NCBI GenBank assembly: GCA_958510875.1
Contig: OY294068.1
Location: forward strand, 78,611,978 to 78,675,977
Source of the DNA: Endomychus coccineus
Taxonomy: Eukaryota; Arthropoda; Insecta; Coleoptera; Endomychidae
Length of the DNA: 64,000 bases
Direction: 5' to 3'
The notes beneath the pieces are model-generated. The model worked only from the letters and a program-made list of their open reading frames with translations, was not told where the DNA came from and made no database searches. Both the position numbers and the translations under genes were made by a program. Positions 41,950 through 53,328 of this stretch are shown here, piece after piece. Positions within the stretch are counted from its first letter, which is position 1. Every line of letters starts with the position of its first letter.

Positions 41950-43834
41950 CTAAAAAGGACATGAGCAAATGAAATCCTCCAAGTCTCACGATGACATTTG
42001 AAAATTTCGGATTATTTGCCACGATATCTTGAGCTTTCGCATAGAGGGGCTGATCGAAGGTGACGAAGCATATTTTTTGGTTGCACGCCACACATTTTTC
42101 CATGGCAAAGAGCAGAGATTTATATATCGTGTCATACTGGCTTGGTGGAAAGTTTATGAATGAAACAAATATCATCTTGGACCGCATAAAACACACTTTA
42201 GCTGTTGCTTCTTCCATAAAGCCCAGGTAGATTTGATTTTGACCACTTGCCATACAGCCAAAGAAAATCGTGAGAAGAAGGCACGATGTCTTTTGAAACA
42301 GGATGATTTCCTTCTACGTCTGTAATTTGTATAGTTTTTAAGCCTGTAATTTGATTTTTATTGAAAAATACAAGAGGAACAGTGCCAAGATTTCCAACAA
42401 CCTGTGCCATTGGAATTTGCTTTAAACGTTGAATTTCTTGATCGGGTAATACAGCATTATGAGGGGTCACACACTGGATTGCTCCCATAATGTGAACGGT
42501 ATTTAAGCCATCGATAGTGTTAACGTTGTGGTCAGCATTATCACAAACAAATTGAGAAAATGCAGTTTCGTTAATCGATCCTTTCGGACGCATAATCGCA
42601 GATGATTCAAAAAGTACCGTTTCTGCATAACTCGCCGCAAAACCCAACGATGATAGCAGGTTGATGAGTTTTCTTGAGCCGAATTTTTTATACAAATATG
42701 TACTAACTCCGATTAGAATCGGCGACAAAAAGAACTCGGTCTAGCCGCATAGGTAACAGCATGGGATAACGCTTCGCATATTCTATTCCATTTGACAAAC
42801 GAACCGCGCTTTTTCTTTACAATTACTTCAAAAAAAAATTTCAAAGTTTGTGGAACTACAGAATTGGTCTCATTTAGAAAACTGTCGGATGGTGGATATT
42901 TTGACATATCATAGTCCTGCGAACGGATATCTGCCAAAATAATAGCAGCTGCTTCTTTAAAAACGCGAAGCCGTTCTTCATCGATCTAACTTTTTTGCCG
43001 CATACCATTGGTCAGCTAGAAGTTTGTAACCTGTGTCCCGGAAGCAGACGACAGGCGATTGCTTATGTTTTTCAATGATAAGTATATCTTCTTCATATTT
43101 ATTCATAAGACGAGCTTTCACGGTTCTCTGATCTGGACGGTATTCCCCTTCAATTTGATCCATGAGCTCATCAAGCGAAAATTGACATTCTTCAGAATTA
43201 TCGGTAAGATACGAGTAAATATATTCCATCGCTTCGTCAACATTAGTTGCAGGCCGATATCTTCTTTTTTCCCCGATGGCACTCGATTATACAGACGCTT
43301 TTGACATAACATATGATATCTTGCCTCTACTGCAACCAAGTCTGCCACATGTTGAATTCTTTTTATTATTTCCCGTCCCCAGTCATCACCCCGTTCTTCA
43401 GCTGCTTTTAAAATTGTAGTTTTCACTCCCAATTGTTGCACCATACAAACGAAATCTCGATGAGATGAGTGATGCTCTCTTTTTTTTTGTTTATTTAAAA
43501 AGTCCGGTGTAATTTATTCAGTACAGAGAAAACACTGTGCTTTAAAATTAAAAGTCGGTATACTAGATCTGCGGGATGTCGACGCTACTTGAGGTTCGTT
43601 ATCTTTTTTACGACAATACGCGGCGATCAGTTTTTCATTATTATAATTTTTTTGACATGCGCCATGCACAGTTACAGAAGATAGTGTTCTCAAAATGCTC
43701 GTATGTGCGCGATTACCTCGTAACTCACTTGATTTCAAAAGTGTCTTTACACCTCTTTCCTTTACAACGACATCGTCACTTTCACTTAAAGTTTTCTCAC
43801 AAATAAAGCACAAATCAACTTGGGGATTTTCCAT
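41950..43834 (-). pseudogene. Academ-like protein, 5' exon(s) (broken)
   Basis: Start at MENPQVDLCFICEKTLSES (43834), a Cys-rich amino region. Further pieces in changing frames: FKAQCFLCTE (43514-43834), REIIKRIQHVADLVAVEARY (43118-43444), LMDQIEGEYRPDQRTVKARL (42978-43229), FVCDNADHNVNTIDGLNTVH and a VEGNHP segment (42198-42728), and FVTFDQPLYAKAQDI with IVRLGGFHLLMSFLG (41950-42253). The last ends at a consensus donor that pairs with the acceptor at 34451. Several frameshifts. The order and continuation into the nuclease part show one long gene. Confidence 0.7.
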
Positions 43835-44356
43835 TATAACAGCGTAACCTTCTGCAAGCTAGACAATAAGCACACTGACGCATACAGACTCGATGCACTG
43901 AAGGTCATTTATGACCCCCTACTACCTACCTACTACTTCCTAGACAGCAGCTGTGCTCTCGCTACCTGCCTATCAGTTAAGGTTTAGGGCAACCTATTAA
44001 TATAAAATTAAAGTAGAGTCTCTTTAAAAATTATTTCAATACGATTTGCGTTTGTTTAAATTGTTTCTTTTTTTTAGTCAAATAATAGCCAGATAACAAA
44101 ACAAAATACTTTTTTTTATCAAATAGTGCAACTTCACCGAGCTCTAACTCCCAACATATGTGTGCTAGAATAATTTTTTTTTACAAAAAATTTAGGAAAT
44201 TTTTTGTACCTAACGTCCAAGATGGCGGCTCGAGCGCATGCGCCTCGAGGTCGAAAACTTGGATTTTTCATAAGGGCCTCAAGCCTAACAACATACTAAA
44301 AAATCGCTACTACCCCACCTTTTACATTCAAACATCCCTTTTTGATACCCAAGTAC

Positions 44357-45400
44357 TGGATTATTGATGAGTCCTCCAAAAGAGTTTCCCTCAAGTAAGC
44401 AACAAGAGGGTGATACGAGTGATCGAAGGAGATAAAATTTTATGTAACTCTGTTGAGAAAAAAATCTGAAACTCTTGAAATTTTTTTTGGCGTTGAGAAC
44501 TTCTTTTAAAATGACTTGCTAGGTTTCGTAGAAGATCTTCTACTGACCTTGGAAGTACAAGGCAAGCCTTGGACACAGTCAAATGAGACATATGGCAGGG
44601 GCATTTATGCAGACAATGTTCGGTAATTCTTTTTTTAATAGGGAAAATACAGAATGATGTTCACCTGCCATCACATTTGTTGTATCTGTAGAGAAGCCAA
44701 CTAAGTTGGACAGGGGACTGTTTTTTGATGTCAAGCTTCCTTTCAACGTATTGAAAACTTTGGTGGCATCATTCTCGATAATGTCTAAAAACTGAGTTCA
44801 AAGTCATAGTATATGACTGAGAATGCACATTGTTGTTTTACAGATATGTCTGTGGTTTCGTCCATTATCAAAGAAAAAAACATCGCCGGTTGACTTAATT
44901 TTTCTGCTATGTTTTCTAGAAATGTTGCTCCCAAACTTTGACAAACCAACGCTGTAGCGTTTCACATTGATATTTTGTGCTTCGAATCAGGGAATATTTT
45001 TTTTATCACCGGACACAGAGTGTCCATCAATGAGAAGGGTAAGAAATTTGTTGTCAGCAAAGCACACAGGTTGATTTCTGCATTCCTAATTGCTATTTCT
45101 TCTGTGGGTGTTTTGAATAGATTTGGTTATCTTTGTGTATTTTTTACTTGATTCATTTTAAATTTATGTCTCTGATGCTGCATGTCTTGAAAGAATACTT
45201 TTGTGAGCTAATATATAACATTGACATACTTTGCAAAATGCTTTTTCATATTCATGCCCACCACTTGATATCAACCAATCTTTGAACTCTTCAATTTTCA
45301 TCCAAGAATCCACAAATTTATATTTTTTTTATTGGAATATTTTGAAGAAACCCTTCTTTTTTGAGAGGTGGAGGGCTGAAAAAATGATGTTACATATAAA
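44357..45400 (-). pseudogene. hAT transposase (DUF4371/ZNF862-like), N-terminal half
   Basis: Decayed frames include KIEEFKDWLISSGGHEYEKA followed by FCKVCQCY (a zinc-finger start near 45300), FKTPTEEIAIRNAEINLC, FFSLIMDETTDISVKQQCAF (first catalytic aspartate, about 44830-44890), then CPCHMSHLTVSKACLVLPRS and LASHFKRSSQRQKKFQEF (44391-44610). The gene continues at 26456 leftward once the big insertion is removed. Many stops, so old. Confidence 0.65.
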
Positions 45401-46112
45401 TATCACAATAAGGCTGTCTCTCTTGACTTTAGATTGATGAAGAACAAACTTTCTGCCTAACTATTTTGTTACATTCTTAGTTTCAAAGCATTTCATTCAT
45501 TCACAATGTAGAACTGCTATCTGATAAATGAAATTAATTATACTTTGCCTCGTCCACTTTCTCAACTTCGTGTTCACTCAGTTCACTGTAAATTGTTAAG
45601 TCATTAAACTGTTGTACTCTTATTTCTGAAGAATCAGACTGTAACTTATTCTCCTACAAAATTGAATATAAAATGTATTCCAGAATTGCGTTATCATCCA
45701 AAAATAATATACATTTGAATAAGGAAAATTTACTCATTGCTTCATATGAAAGAAACCTACCTTTGTCATTGTCAATCACTTATCCATAATGAAAATAAAA
45801 CGTTATAGCATTAGCAATACCAGCCAAAACAAATAGTTGTTTGACAGTTTAAATCACGTGTCACATTCTTTGATCATAAGTAACAAGTAGCACAACACAT
45901 AAACATAGAACACAAGATAAATGTGTTTTATATCATTGAATACTAACGATAGGTGGTGATAGGTGGTCTTCGTACTAAGTAGTGCTTTAAAAAAATTTTT
46001 TGAGATGGTAATCAGCGAAATTACCCGAAAAAAAGCAAATTTTCCTGAAAATATCCGATTTGACCTGCCTGAAAGTTTAGTCCAAAAATTACCCGCATGT
46101 GGTCAAACACTG
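45401..46112 (-). other. 5' terminal region of the split hAT element
   Basis: Non-coding. The outer edge on the minus strand reads CAGTGTTTGACCACATGCGG, the usual CAGTG start of hAT termini, at 46112. The adjacent 8 bases AGATTTAC (46113-46120) would be the target duplication, but the left partner is not present near 25700, where the element is truncated. Confidence 0.5.
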
Positions 46113-46120
46113 AGATTTAC

Positions 46121-46264
46121 CAAAACCCAGCTCTAAATATCACTCGTCCGTCTGCCTCTACCTACAATTCTAATGAAAAACATTTATAGAGCTCTTTCTT
46201 CAAAGCTTTGTTAATAACAATGTTCGCCCATAGATGACTCTTAACTTAGCTTCAATATTATTGT
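46121..46264. other. spacer
   Basis: Short unassigned sequence between the hAT end and the next repeat. Confidence 0.3.
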
Positions 46265-46411
46265 TCGCGCCTTTTCATGGTACGACACTGTTTCCCTACC
46301 CCCGAATGTACCAGTACGTCTCGAACCACCCTGCACATAAGTCATCGAATATAGTTTGTTAAGTATAACAACGAGTTTTATTTCCCGGTCCTTCGAATAT
46401 CGCAAACATTT
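46265..46411. repeat. dispersed 140-bp repeat, copy 1
   Basis: Contains GGTACGACACTGTTTCCCTA, CCAGTACGTCTCGAACCACC and TAACAACGAGTTTTATTTC. Two more copies lie in tandem at 48884-49020 and 49025-49143, the last lacking about 25 bases around CATAAGTCATCG. They flank the BEL/Pao pol and viral segments and might be LTR or MITE pieces. Confidence 0.75.
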
Positions 46412-46870
46412 GGTCCTTCGAGTCGGATACTTCCCTTGGGCTCTTATTGCAGAGGTTTCTACTCCGTATTGCGCCGTGAATTTGCCATCCATATACCAGG
46501 AAGTGTATTCTCCATATTCTTCCGCAAAAATAATGTTTTACTAACACTCAAATTGATTCCTAGCATTCCCAAGTTTCATTTCTATACACGCTTTATTGGT
46601 CTCGGGGTCCGTTGCCAAATATAAGGACATTGAATGATCGCTCGATCTGAGTGCTTTCACTCCCATTATGTCATTGTTCATTCGATGGTTGACAGCAATG
46701 AGGCCCAAAGTAGTGGAGCCAGCATTAAGCATTCCCATGAGCATTCCGGGACTCGCTCTGAGGAAAAGTCTGTCATCAGTAATTAAGTGTTCTACATCGG
46801 AAAACCATTTCTGGGTTCCACTGTTCATGCGAGGAAAGTCTTCCCTGCTCCACTTGAGTCGGGCACAACA
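46412..46870 (-). pseudogene. orthomyxovirus-like PB1 polymerase-subunit fragment (endogenous viral element)
   Basis: Minus-strand translation shows, in order, LKWSREDFPRM, SPGMLMGMLNAGSTTLG, a LRSSDHSMSLY block, then in a second frame a GINLSVSKTLF segment and in a third MDGKFT and YGVETSA. Order and spacing match the palm/finger region (motifs B to D) of the PB1 RNA-dependent RNA polymerase of Orthomyxoviridae, closest in feel to quaranja-like viruses. The catalytic motif C position reads SDH, not SDD. At least two frameshifts; only about 150 residues remain. It abuts BEL/Pao sequence, separated by a stop in the same frame. PB1 identity is my motif recognition, not a search result. Confidence 0.7.
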
Positions 46871-46885
46871 TGTATCGTTTACTAC

Positions 46886-48790
46886 TTACACACCGGGCCC
46901 TAACTGGATCTGCTTGGTTGACATGAACAAGTTCCCTAATACTGCAATGGTTGAGAATAGCTCACCATACTCTGAAGGTTCTGGAAGACACAACCTTAAC
47001 CTGGTTCCCTTGTCGAACATGAACAAATGCATCAAAGCGAAACATGAAGGGGCTAAACATTCGTTCCATTTAGCAGCATCCTCTGTCACTTGAGAGGCGG
47101 CATTTGCAGGTTTGGTTCCTAAGTGAGTGTCCGCGAAGTTATTCATTATTTTTGCTTTTTTCTCTTCTCCACCAATTGCTATCGTGGAGCTTGGTAAGTC
47201 CTTAGAAAACAAGAGGTGAAAAGCCTCTATTATTGTTAGGAACATCCTCAATAGGGGACCTGCTGAAGCTATTGCTCTTCTCTCAATTAAAAACTGATTC
47301 GTTTGCGGGGTGCTTTTCCAAGTTGCTGGCCAATTATCGGAACTTAATTTGAGCCAACTGGGTCCGTGCCACCAAATCTGTGCTTTTATAATTTCCGCTA
47401 ATCTGGTGCCCACATATTGCGACCAGTTCTCAGCTGGTTCAGCCAGCCAGCATAAAACTGTGGTTGAGTCCGACCAGAAGAATTTGCCATTAATTTTTAA
47501 ATTCAAAATCCTGGTCACTTTAAGCATCAACTGAGAAAGTAACACCGCAGCATTTAGTTCCATCCAACCTTGGAAGCGTAATTTTTGTCTAGAATGGCGC
47601 GACGAAACTTCAGAAGTTCCGGTTGAGTCTGTTGCCTTGATATAAATAGCAGCCCCGAAAGCTTTTAAACACGCGTCGGCAAAGCCATGTAATTCTAATG
47701 ATGATATTGTATCCGAAAACATCAACCTACGCGGAATTCGATAACTATTAAGCTCCGCTAGCCCCGCTAGCCCCGCTAAGAATTTGTCCCAATTGTTTTA
47801 ATTTCATCGGGAACAAGTATCCCTAGTTATATATAGCTATAACCTAGTTTTATCGACCACATTTCTTGGAGCAAAATTTTAGCTTTCACGACTACTGGAT
47901 TAATCAAGCCTAAGGGATCGAAAATTCTTGCCACAGTTGATAGTGTACTTCTTTTCGTGACTATTCTTGAATCACACCGGAGCCTAAGTTCATCATCGGC
48001 ACAATTCCAAAAAAATCCTAATACTTTGACATCATCATTTTTTGATATTTCCATTACTGGATTTTCGCTAACATCACTTTTAGACAGCAATCGTGGATCG
48101 TTTGCATTCCACTTGCCTAGATTAAACCCGGCCGCCGCCAAATATCAGTTACTTCGTTTTTTATTCGCATGGCTTCGTTTGAAGAATTTCCACCAGAAAG
48201 AACGTCATCCATGAAAAAATCTCAGCTTACTATCTCGCTAGCAGTAGGACGAGTTTCTAGCGCGTCTAATGCCAATTGTTTTAAACAACGGTTTGCTATA
48301 AACGGAGCACATGTTAGGCCGAAGGTTAAAGTTTCAAGTCGGTAAGTTTTAATTGGTTCATGAACATAGTTTCTCCACAAAATTCTTTGCTAATCCATGT
48401 CTTGGGGACTTATTTCAATCATTCGGTACATTTTAGTTATGTCCGCAGAGATGGCATATTTATGTGTTCTAAACCTGCATAAAATATCAAAAAGACCCTT
48501 CTGGAGATTGTCACCTGTCATTAAATTGTCGTTAAAACTTAAATTATTGGATGACTTTGCTGAACAATCCTAAACTACCCTAATCTTCGGACCATCGACT
48601 GTTTGTTTGTATACTGCCAGATGTGACAAATACGCCGAATTAGGGTTGTCTAGTTCCTTGAAAGGAACAAGTTGCATGTGATTGAGATTGAGATACTAGG
48701 TCATACATTCTCTGTGAGAATTGGCCAGTTAATGGTCTCTTTCAAATCGCCTTTCTTGACATATAAGTCGCTTTAAAGCATATATTCAAG
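46886..48790 (-). pseudogene. BEL/Pao retrotransposon pol remnant (reverse transcriptase, RNase H, linker)
   Basis: From the right: HKYAISADITKMYRMIEISP and LTFGLTCAPFIANRCLKQLA (about 48300-48500), MDDVLSGGNSSNEAMRIKNE with the DD of the reverse-transcriptase active site (about 48200), GFNLGKWNANDPR and STVARIFDPLGLINPVVVKA (47827-48141), then SLELHGFADACLKAFGAAIY (RNase H) and FFWSDSTTVLCWL (46886-47725). This is the BEL/Pao signature order. Stops and frameshifts abound. Integrase is not recognisable; the frame ends against the PB1-like fragment. Confidence 0.8.
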
Positions 48791-48883
48791 ATTTATTCAT
48801 TATTGATTTTTGTTTATGACAATGACATGTTTAGTAATAAGTAGTTGAAGTTCATACCATCTTCAAGGGGTGTGCATGTTCCT

Positions 48884-49143
48884 GCCTTTGCATGGTACTA
48901 CACTGTTTCCCTACCCCCGAATGTACCAGTACGTCTCAAACCACCCTGCACATAAGTCATCGAATATAGTTTGTTAAGTATAACAACGAGTTTTATTTCA
49001 CGGTCCTTCGAATATCGTAAATCGCGCCTTTTTATGGTACGACACTGTTTCCCTACCCCCGAATGTACCAGTACGTCTCGAACCACCCTTTTGTTAAGTA
49101 TAACAACGAGTTTTATTTCATGGTCCTTTGAATATCGCAAACA
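48884..49143. repeat. dispersed repeat, two tandem copies
   Basis: Copies at 48884-49020 and 49025-49143 match the repeat at 46265-46411. Their tandem position where the BEL/Pao gag should be suggests that gag was replaced or deleted here. Confidence 0.75.
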
Positions 49144-49303
49144 ATTATTTTATTTCACTTGCTACATCTAGCAAACTATGAAAATAATGATGAAAAATGA
49201 AGAGTTTTGTGACGTACCTTGCTACTTTTTGGCGATTTTTACTTACGCCGGCTTCAATACTCCTTCAAGTCTACCAGATATGAATCCGATTGACTTTTAT
49301 GTT

Positions 49304-49319
49304 GGTTTCTCGGGCGCCA
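49304..49319 (-). promoter_or_regulatory. retroelement primer-binding site, tRNA-Lys-like
   Basis: On the minus strand, TGGCGCCCGAGAAACC lies six bases from the LTR edge at 49326. The first ten bases match the complement of a tRNA-Lys 3' end. Orientation agrees with the BEL/Pao pol to the left. Confidence 0.55.
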
Positions 49320-49325
49320 GATTTT

Positions 49326-50148
49326 TGTCAAGGTTTACTCCTCGTTAACGGCTTCTGCTAGGGCCATTACCACAAAGCGTATCACTGTGCTATCTATGGA
49401 TAGCCTTGTCCCAGGGTAGTCTCAGTGAATAAGTAACCAGGGGTCAATAGGGCAGACTGAATAGTATTAGAATTGCAGGCTTTAATTGCAATTAATACTT
49501 GGTTACTTCTTGACTACTTAAATGATGTTGCAGAAACTTATGTTAGACAAACACGGAATTTCCCAATAAGAAGTTTATTTACAGCTTGAACATAAATAAA
49601 TATTTGACTCTATATAATAATAATTTATCCTGACCCGGGGGAAGCACAAGGAAGCTCAGAAACAATAATCGAAAAGAAAACGGTCCAAGCAGGCTATTTC
49701 CTCATTATAGCCTTGCAAACAGATAGTCATGTGAGTATTATTAAAAACGGTTATTCGTGCACTAATTATTAGCAAAATTATGCATGGGATATTCAAGCAG
49801 AGCAAGTGAAAGCAGGTTTTGAGTTGTGATGATCCTTCCCAATACCCTCAATATGTCTGCGTAATATCAGTAATCTTTTGGGAACTTTTAATAATAGTGA
49901 ATACTGAGATTCATTTATCCTGCACTTCTTTCAGGTTAGTACGCGTAAATTCTCGGCAAAGGTCCCGCCGGTAATTGTACGACAGTGCCAGGCACTTATA
50001 TACTACTCACACATAAATTTGGCAATTATAACTCTTACTTCCGGGTAGTCACAGCGTGCTAGAATTATAATCACCTCGTCAGTAATATCACTGTACTCCC
50101 GGGTAGACAGAGCGTGTACAGTGGAAATTACGACTCGAACATACATTA
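49326..50148 (-). repeat. putative 5' LTR of the BEL/Pao element
   Basis: The left edge is fixed by the adjacent primer-binding site (LTR ends ...TGACA on the minus strand). The right edge is estimated at a TGTATG near 50148. No second LTR copy was recognised in the window, so length and identity are tentative. GGGTAGTC/ACAGCGTG motifs recur near 49415, 50044 and 50102. Confidence 0.4.
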
Positions 50149-50589
50149 GGGTGGAGTTACAACCACATTTGAATTTTTTTTTGCAAAATTTAAATTTCTA
50201 ATAGTGCGGAAAACTTGCCCCTTGCTCAGACTAATAATATATCTATATTGCTTTTTTCAATAAAGTGACATCTTCAGGGCTCCACAGATACTAAAGTCTA
50301 GGAAATTTCAATAAGAGGGTAGAAATAAGATTCTATTTAGCTTAAGCCAGGAATAGAAGTGAGACGTAGAAAGTAATTATATTTTAATACTTGAAAGGCA
50401 CAGGTACATAAGTAATTTAAACAAATATTAAAAACTAAATTAACAAAAATTCTAAAAAAAATTAACATTTTGGTTCTGTTTTATAGTATTGTAATCTGCT
50501 TTAGTTCCAAATCGGGGCAAAATTTCTCTTGAATAAATTCTTGCACGAATAAACCCATCCCGAGCTTCATGGCCGACGGTGGGTATATT
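50149..50589. other. unassigned AT-rich spacer
   Basis: No gene or repeat recognised before the first Harbinger C coding block. Confidence 0.4.
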
Positions 50590-53104
50590 TACGATAACAC
50601 TTTGCAGATATTTATGTTACTTTGTTCCAGAGCAAACCGTGGCGAACTACAGAACAGTTTCACCTCTCAAGAGACATAGCAAATGAACTCTTTAAGATTC
50701 AAAGTGGGAAATTTAGAAAAATCTCCGCTCTCAATCAAGTAGCACAAATTTGTTCTCAAGTTATACTATTCTAAATTCATACATTTTAGATTCTAGTCTT
50801 TCTTTGGTATATAGGACATCAAACCGCAAGCTTTGCAGATGTTTCTGACCGTTTTAATATAACAAACTCTTCTCTAGAAAGGATCATTAGAAGAGTCACA
50901 ATTTTTCTAAGTAACTTGGCTATGCAAGTGATGATATGGATGTAATTGGAGCTATTGATGGAAGCCACATAAAAATTGATAAGCCAGAGCATGAATCAGA
51001 TACATATATCAATAGGGAAGGCTATTACTCCATTCAGGTAAGTTAATGTTAAGATAAAGTAATAAAATAATTGTTGGGTGCCAAATGTAAGCTACACAAT
51101 TTCCACCTTCCCTTGATTGTAAATTAATCAAAAAGATAAATTTACCCAAGTTACTAATATTTCCCAAACTAGCTCAAATTCGTGGTTGTTCGGCCCTTTA
51201 CGTTAACAATAATGATACTTGCCCTATTACTTTTTAAACAACAAACCCTGGGCGCCACCACGAGTTAAAAAAGAAGAATTTCAGGCTGTTATTAATAAAG
51301 AAATGAGCATAATTGAATTGGTAGTAAGTTAAAAGGAAAAGAAACAAAGCATATAAAAACAATAAAAAATATATTCAATTATTAATGAACAATATGAAAC
51401 TAGTTATACCAACTCGCATGCCCGTTCGGGGCACCGATATGAAACTGAAACAATTGTAAATGAAGGTAATCAATCTACTTTGACTCAGCAATTACGACCA
51501 GCATCTAATTCATCATGGTAATGAAAGTTGCAACAGAGATATTAAAATTACTCACCTGTGTTCCTCCTGTGGTCCGGATGATGGCTCCGCGAGGTCTCTA
51601 GCAGTGCATTGGATCCAATATCCTCCTATCGAAAAACGAAGAAAATACAAGAGTAGGATGTCCACAAGAGCAGTAAAATTTAATATGTGCAATGGCTCAG
51701 TATTGACGCTGTGAATAGCTGAGTTAAGCTAGAAAAATCTTGATAGGTGAAGCCAAGATAAATTACGATTACAATTACAAATTAAATTAATATGTGACAA
51801 TTATTCAGAATTTACTACAATTTTAACAAAATGAATTTAAACAAGGTTAGAGAAAAATGAATTAAGTTCGAAGTTAGATATGAGTTAAAGTTCAGAGATT
51901 CCTAGAACCACGTGGGTGGATTTCGTATTATTAGGACTCTTTATTATGATTACGGGATTGTTTAACAAGTCCCACGTTAACTCTATAATCGGAAGTGTTG
52001 GAAACAAGGCTCGTGGAATTATAAATATGGAGTGGTTAGTTCTAGTCCACCCTCTATATGTCTCGTACCTTTTCGATTTGGATAACGCTACGTTGTTCGT
52101 ATTACGAAGAGTTCAAAGCAAAAAAATATACGATATATTAATCCCACGTGTATTTAGAAAATAGACTCAAGTGATTTGGCAAATTGAATAAATGATAATA
52201 TGAATGAAATTACAATATCTATAATCAAGAGATCTAGGTGCCTGTTATAAAGAAACAATCAAAGTTTTGTATAAATCAGAGTAAGCCTGATTATGAATGA
52301 AATATTAAAGATTCAATGCTACTCAAAAAAACAATTTAATAACTTTGACAGACCTTGTCTACACATAAATACCAAAGATGGTTAGTTATCAACCGCAACC
52401 GGTTTTATTCCGAGTCTCCCTTCCTAATTAATAATTCGGATGTGGTGGCAACAATATAGTGTTTGTTGAATCCGCACCGTATTAATTGAATACAGTTAAC
52501 TATATCATTTAAGAGTTCTTTAATTGGGAGGAAGTTCAAAGATATAAAATCAAATTATTATAGCTTTCTATCATGATAATGATTTGTAACGATATATTCA
52601 AAAGTGGGATCGTTACACTATGTAGGTATCTATACAATTTTTTTTAGATGCTAGTTGTCTGTGATAAATCTTGTAAAATAAGAGACATTTTTGTTGGATA
52701 CCCAGGATCTGTTCATGATAAGAGTGTCTCGCAATTCAGAGATTTTTCAAACTCTGCCTGCAAAATGTGGACAGTATTTTTTACTTGGAGATAGTGGTTA
52801 CCCCCTGCAGCCTAATTTATTGACACCTTTCAAGGATCGAGGACAGCTTACTGAGAGACAATCGTACTATAATGTAGAGTTAGCTAGAAATCGCTATGTA
52901 ATTGAGCATTGCTTCGGCATACTAAAGCAAACATTTAGACAATTGTACCATGTCAAATTGAGAAAAATTGAGTATATTGTTCATTTAATAAGAGCAGCTT
53001 GGGTTTTACACAATTTAGCCCTGAATGAAGAATTTGTTGTGGAAGCCAGGGAGGATGAAGAGATGGGAACAGATATGCTCGTAGAATTAGAGATGCTGTT
53101 GTAA
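50590..53104 (+). pseudogene. PIF/Harbinger transposase C (interrupted, frameshifted)
   Basis: Pieces: QFHLSRDIANELFKIQSG (about 50660), FADVSDRFNITNSSLERIIR (about 50835-50920), DVIGAIDGSHIKIDKPEHES with the first catalytic aspartate, ending YYSIQ at 51037. A consensus intron 51038-52647 follows, then KIRDIFVGYPGSVHDK, a frameshift near 52730, GQYFLLGDSGYPLQPNL and ARNRYVIEHCFGILKQTFR with the final glutamate, ending at 53104. A third, distinct Harbinger family. The intron is swollen by other sequence. Needs the Myb/SANT partner encoded at 53329-54110. Confidence 0.8.
51038..52647. other. intron of Harbinger C with retroelement-like insert
   Basis: A GGGCGCCACC block at 51249 resembles the complement of a primer-binding site. 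At 52585-52617 a palindrome TGTAACGAT...ATCGTTACA with a 15-base loop is followed 30 bases later by the acceptor. The frame at 51916-52164 has no recognisable family. A solo LTR or small retroelement insertion is plausible but unproven. Confidence 0.35.
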
Positions 53105-53328
53105 ATACTTTACTCTAATAGGTTTATTATTATTAATGTTCATGAAATTTACTTGTATAATAAATGTCTTTATTATTATTCTTATTTAATTTAGTGGAGG
53201 ATTAACAGGAGTAATATTATCAACAACTTAACCTCATAATATATTAATATTTTAATAAAATATACTTACAAAATAGACCTTATTATCAAAATTTAACTTT
53301 CTCACTCTCAAAAAAGGAACTTGAAATA
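53105..53328. other. spacer between convergent Harbinger C genes
   Basis: AT-rich, two AATAAA-like motifs near 53160; probably the shared 3' region of the convergent genes. Confidence 0.35.

Larger units (their letters stand above)
26457..44352 (-). mobile_element. large XPG/PIN-nuclease transposon, Academ-like, with nested insertions
   Basis: Inverted repeats of about 360-420 bp bound it. The left copy runs 26457-26707 and resumes at 31764-31920 after a nested insertion; the right copy is about 43989-44352. Shared blocks include AAAGGTGGGGTAGTAGCG and CGAGGCGCATGCGCTCGAG. A 4-bp duplication, GTAC, flanks it (26453-26456, 44353-44356). Its single gene runs on the minus strand from 43834 to 31941 with a 7.5-kb intron. 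The nuclease type and 4-bp duplication suggest the Academ superfamily; this name is inference. Decayed, non-autonomous. Confidence 0.7.

Noticed and set aside
46241..46492. A single 83-residue protein spanning the viral relic and the repeat
   Set aside because: Only its first part matches the viral fragment; the rest is the dispersed repeat, which also occurs alone elsewhere.
51916..52164. 82-residue plus-strand frame with hydrophobic start as a membrane protein gene
   Set aside because: It lies in a transposon intron next to retroelement-like sequence, with no supporting motif.
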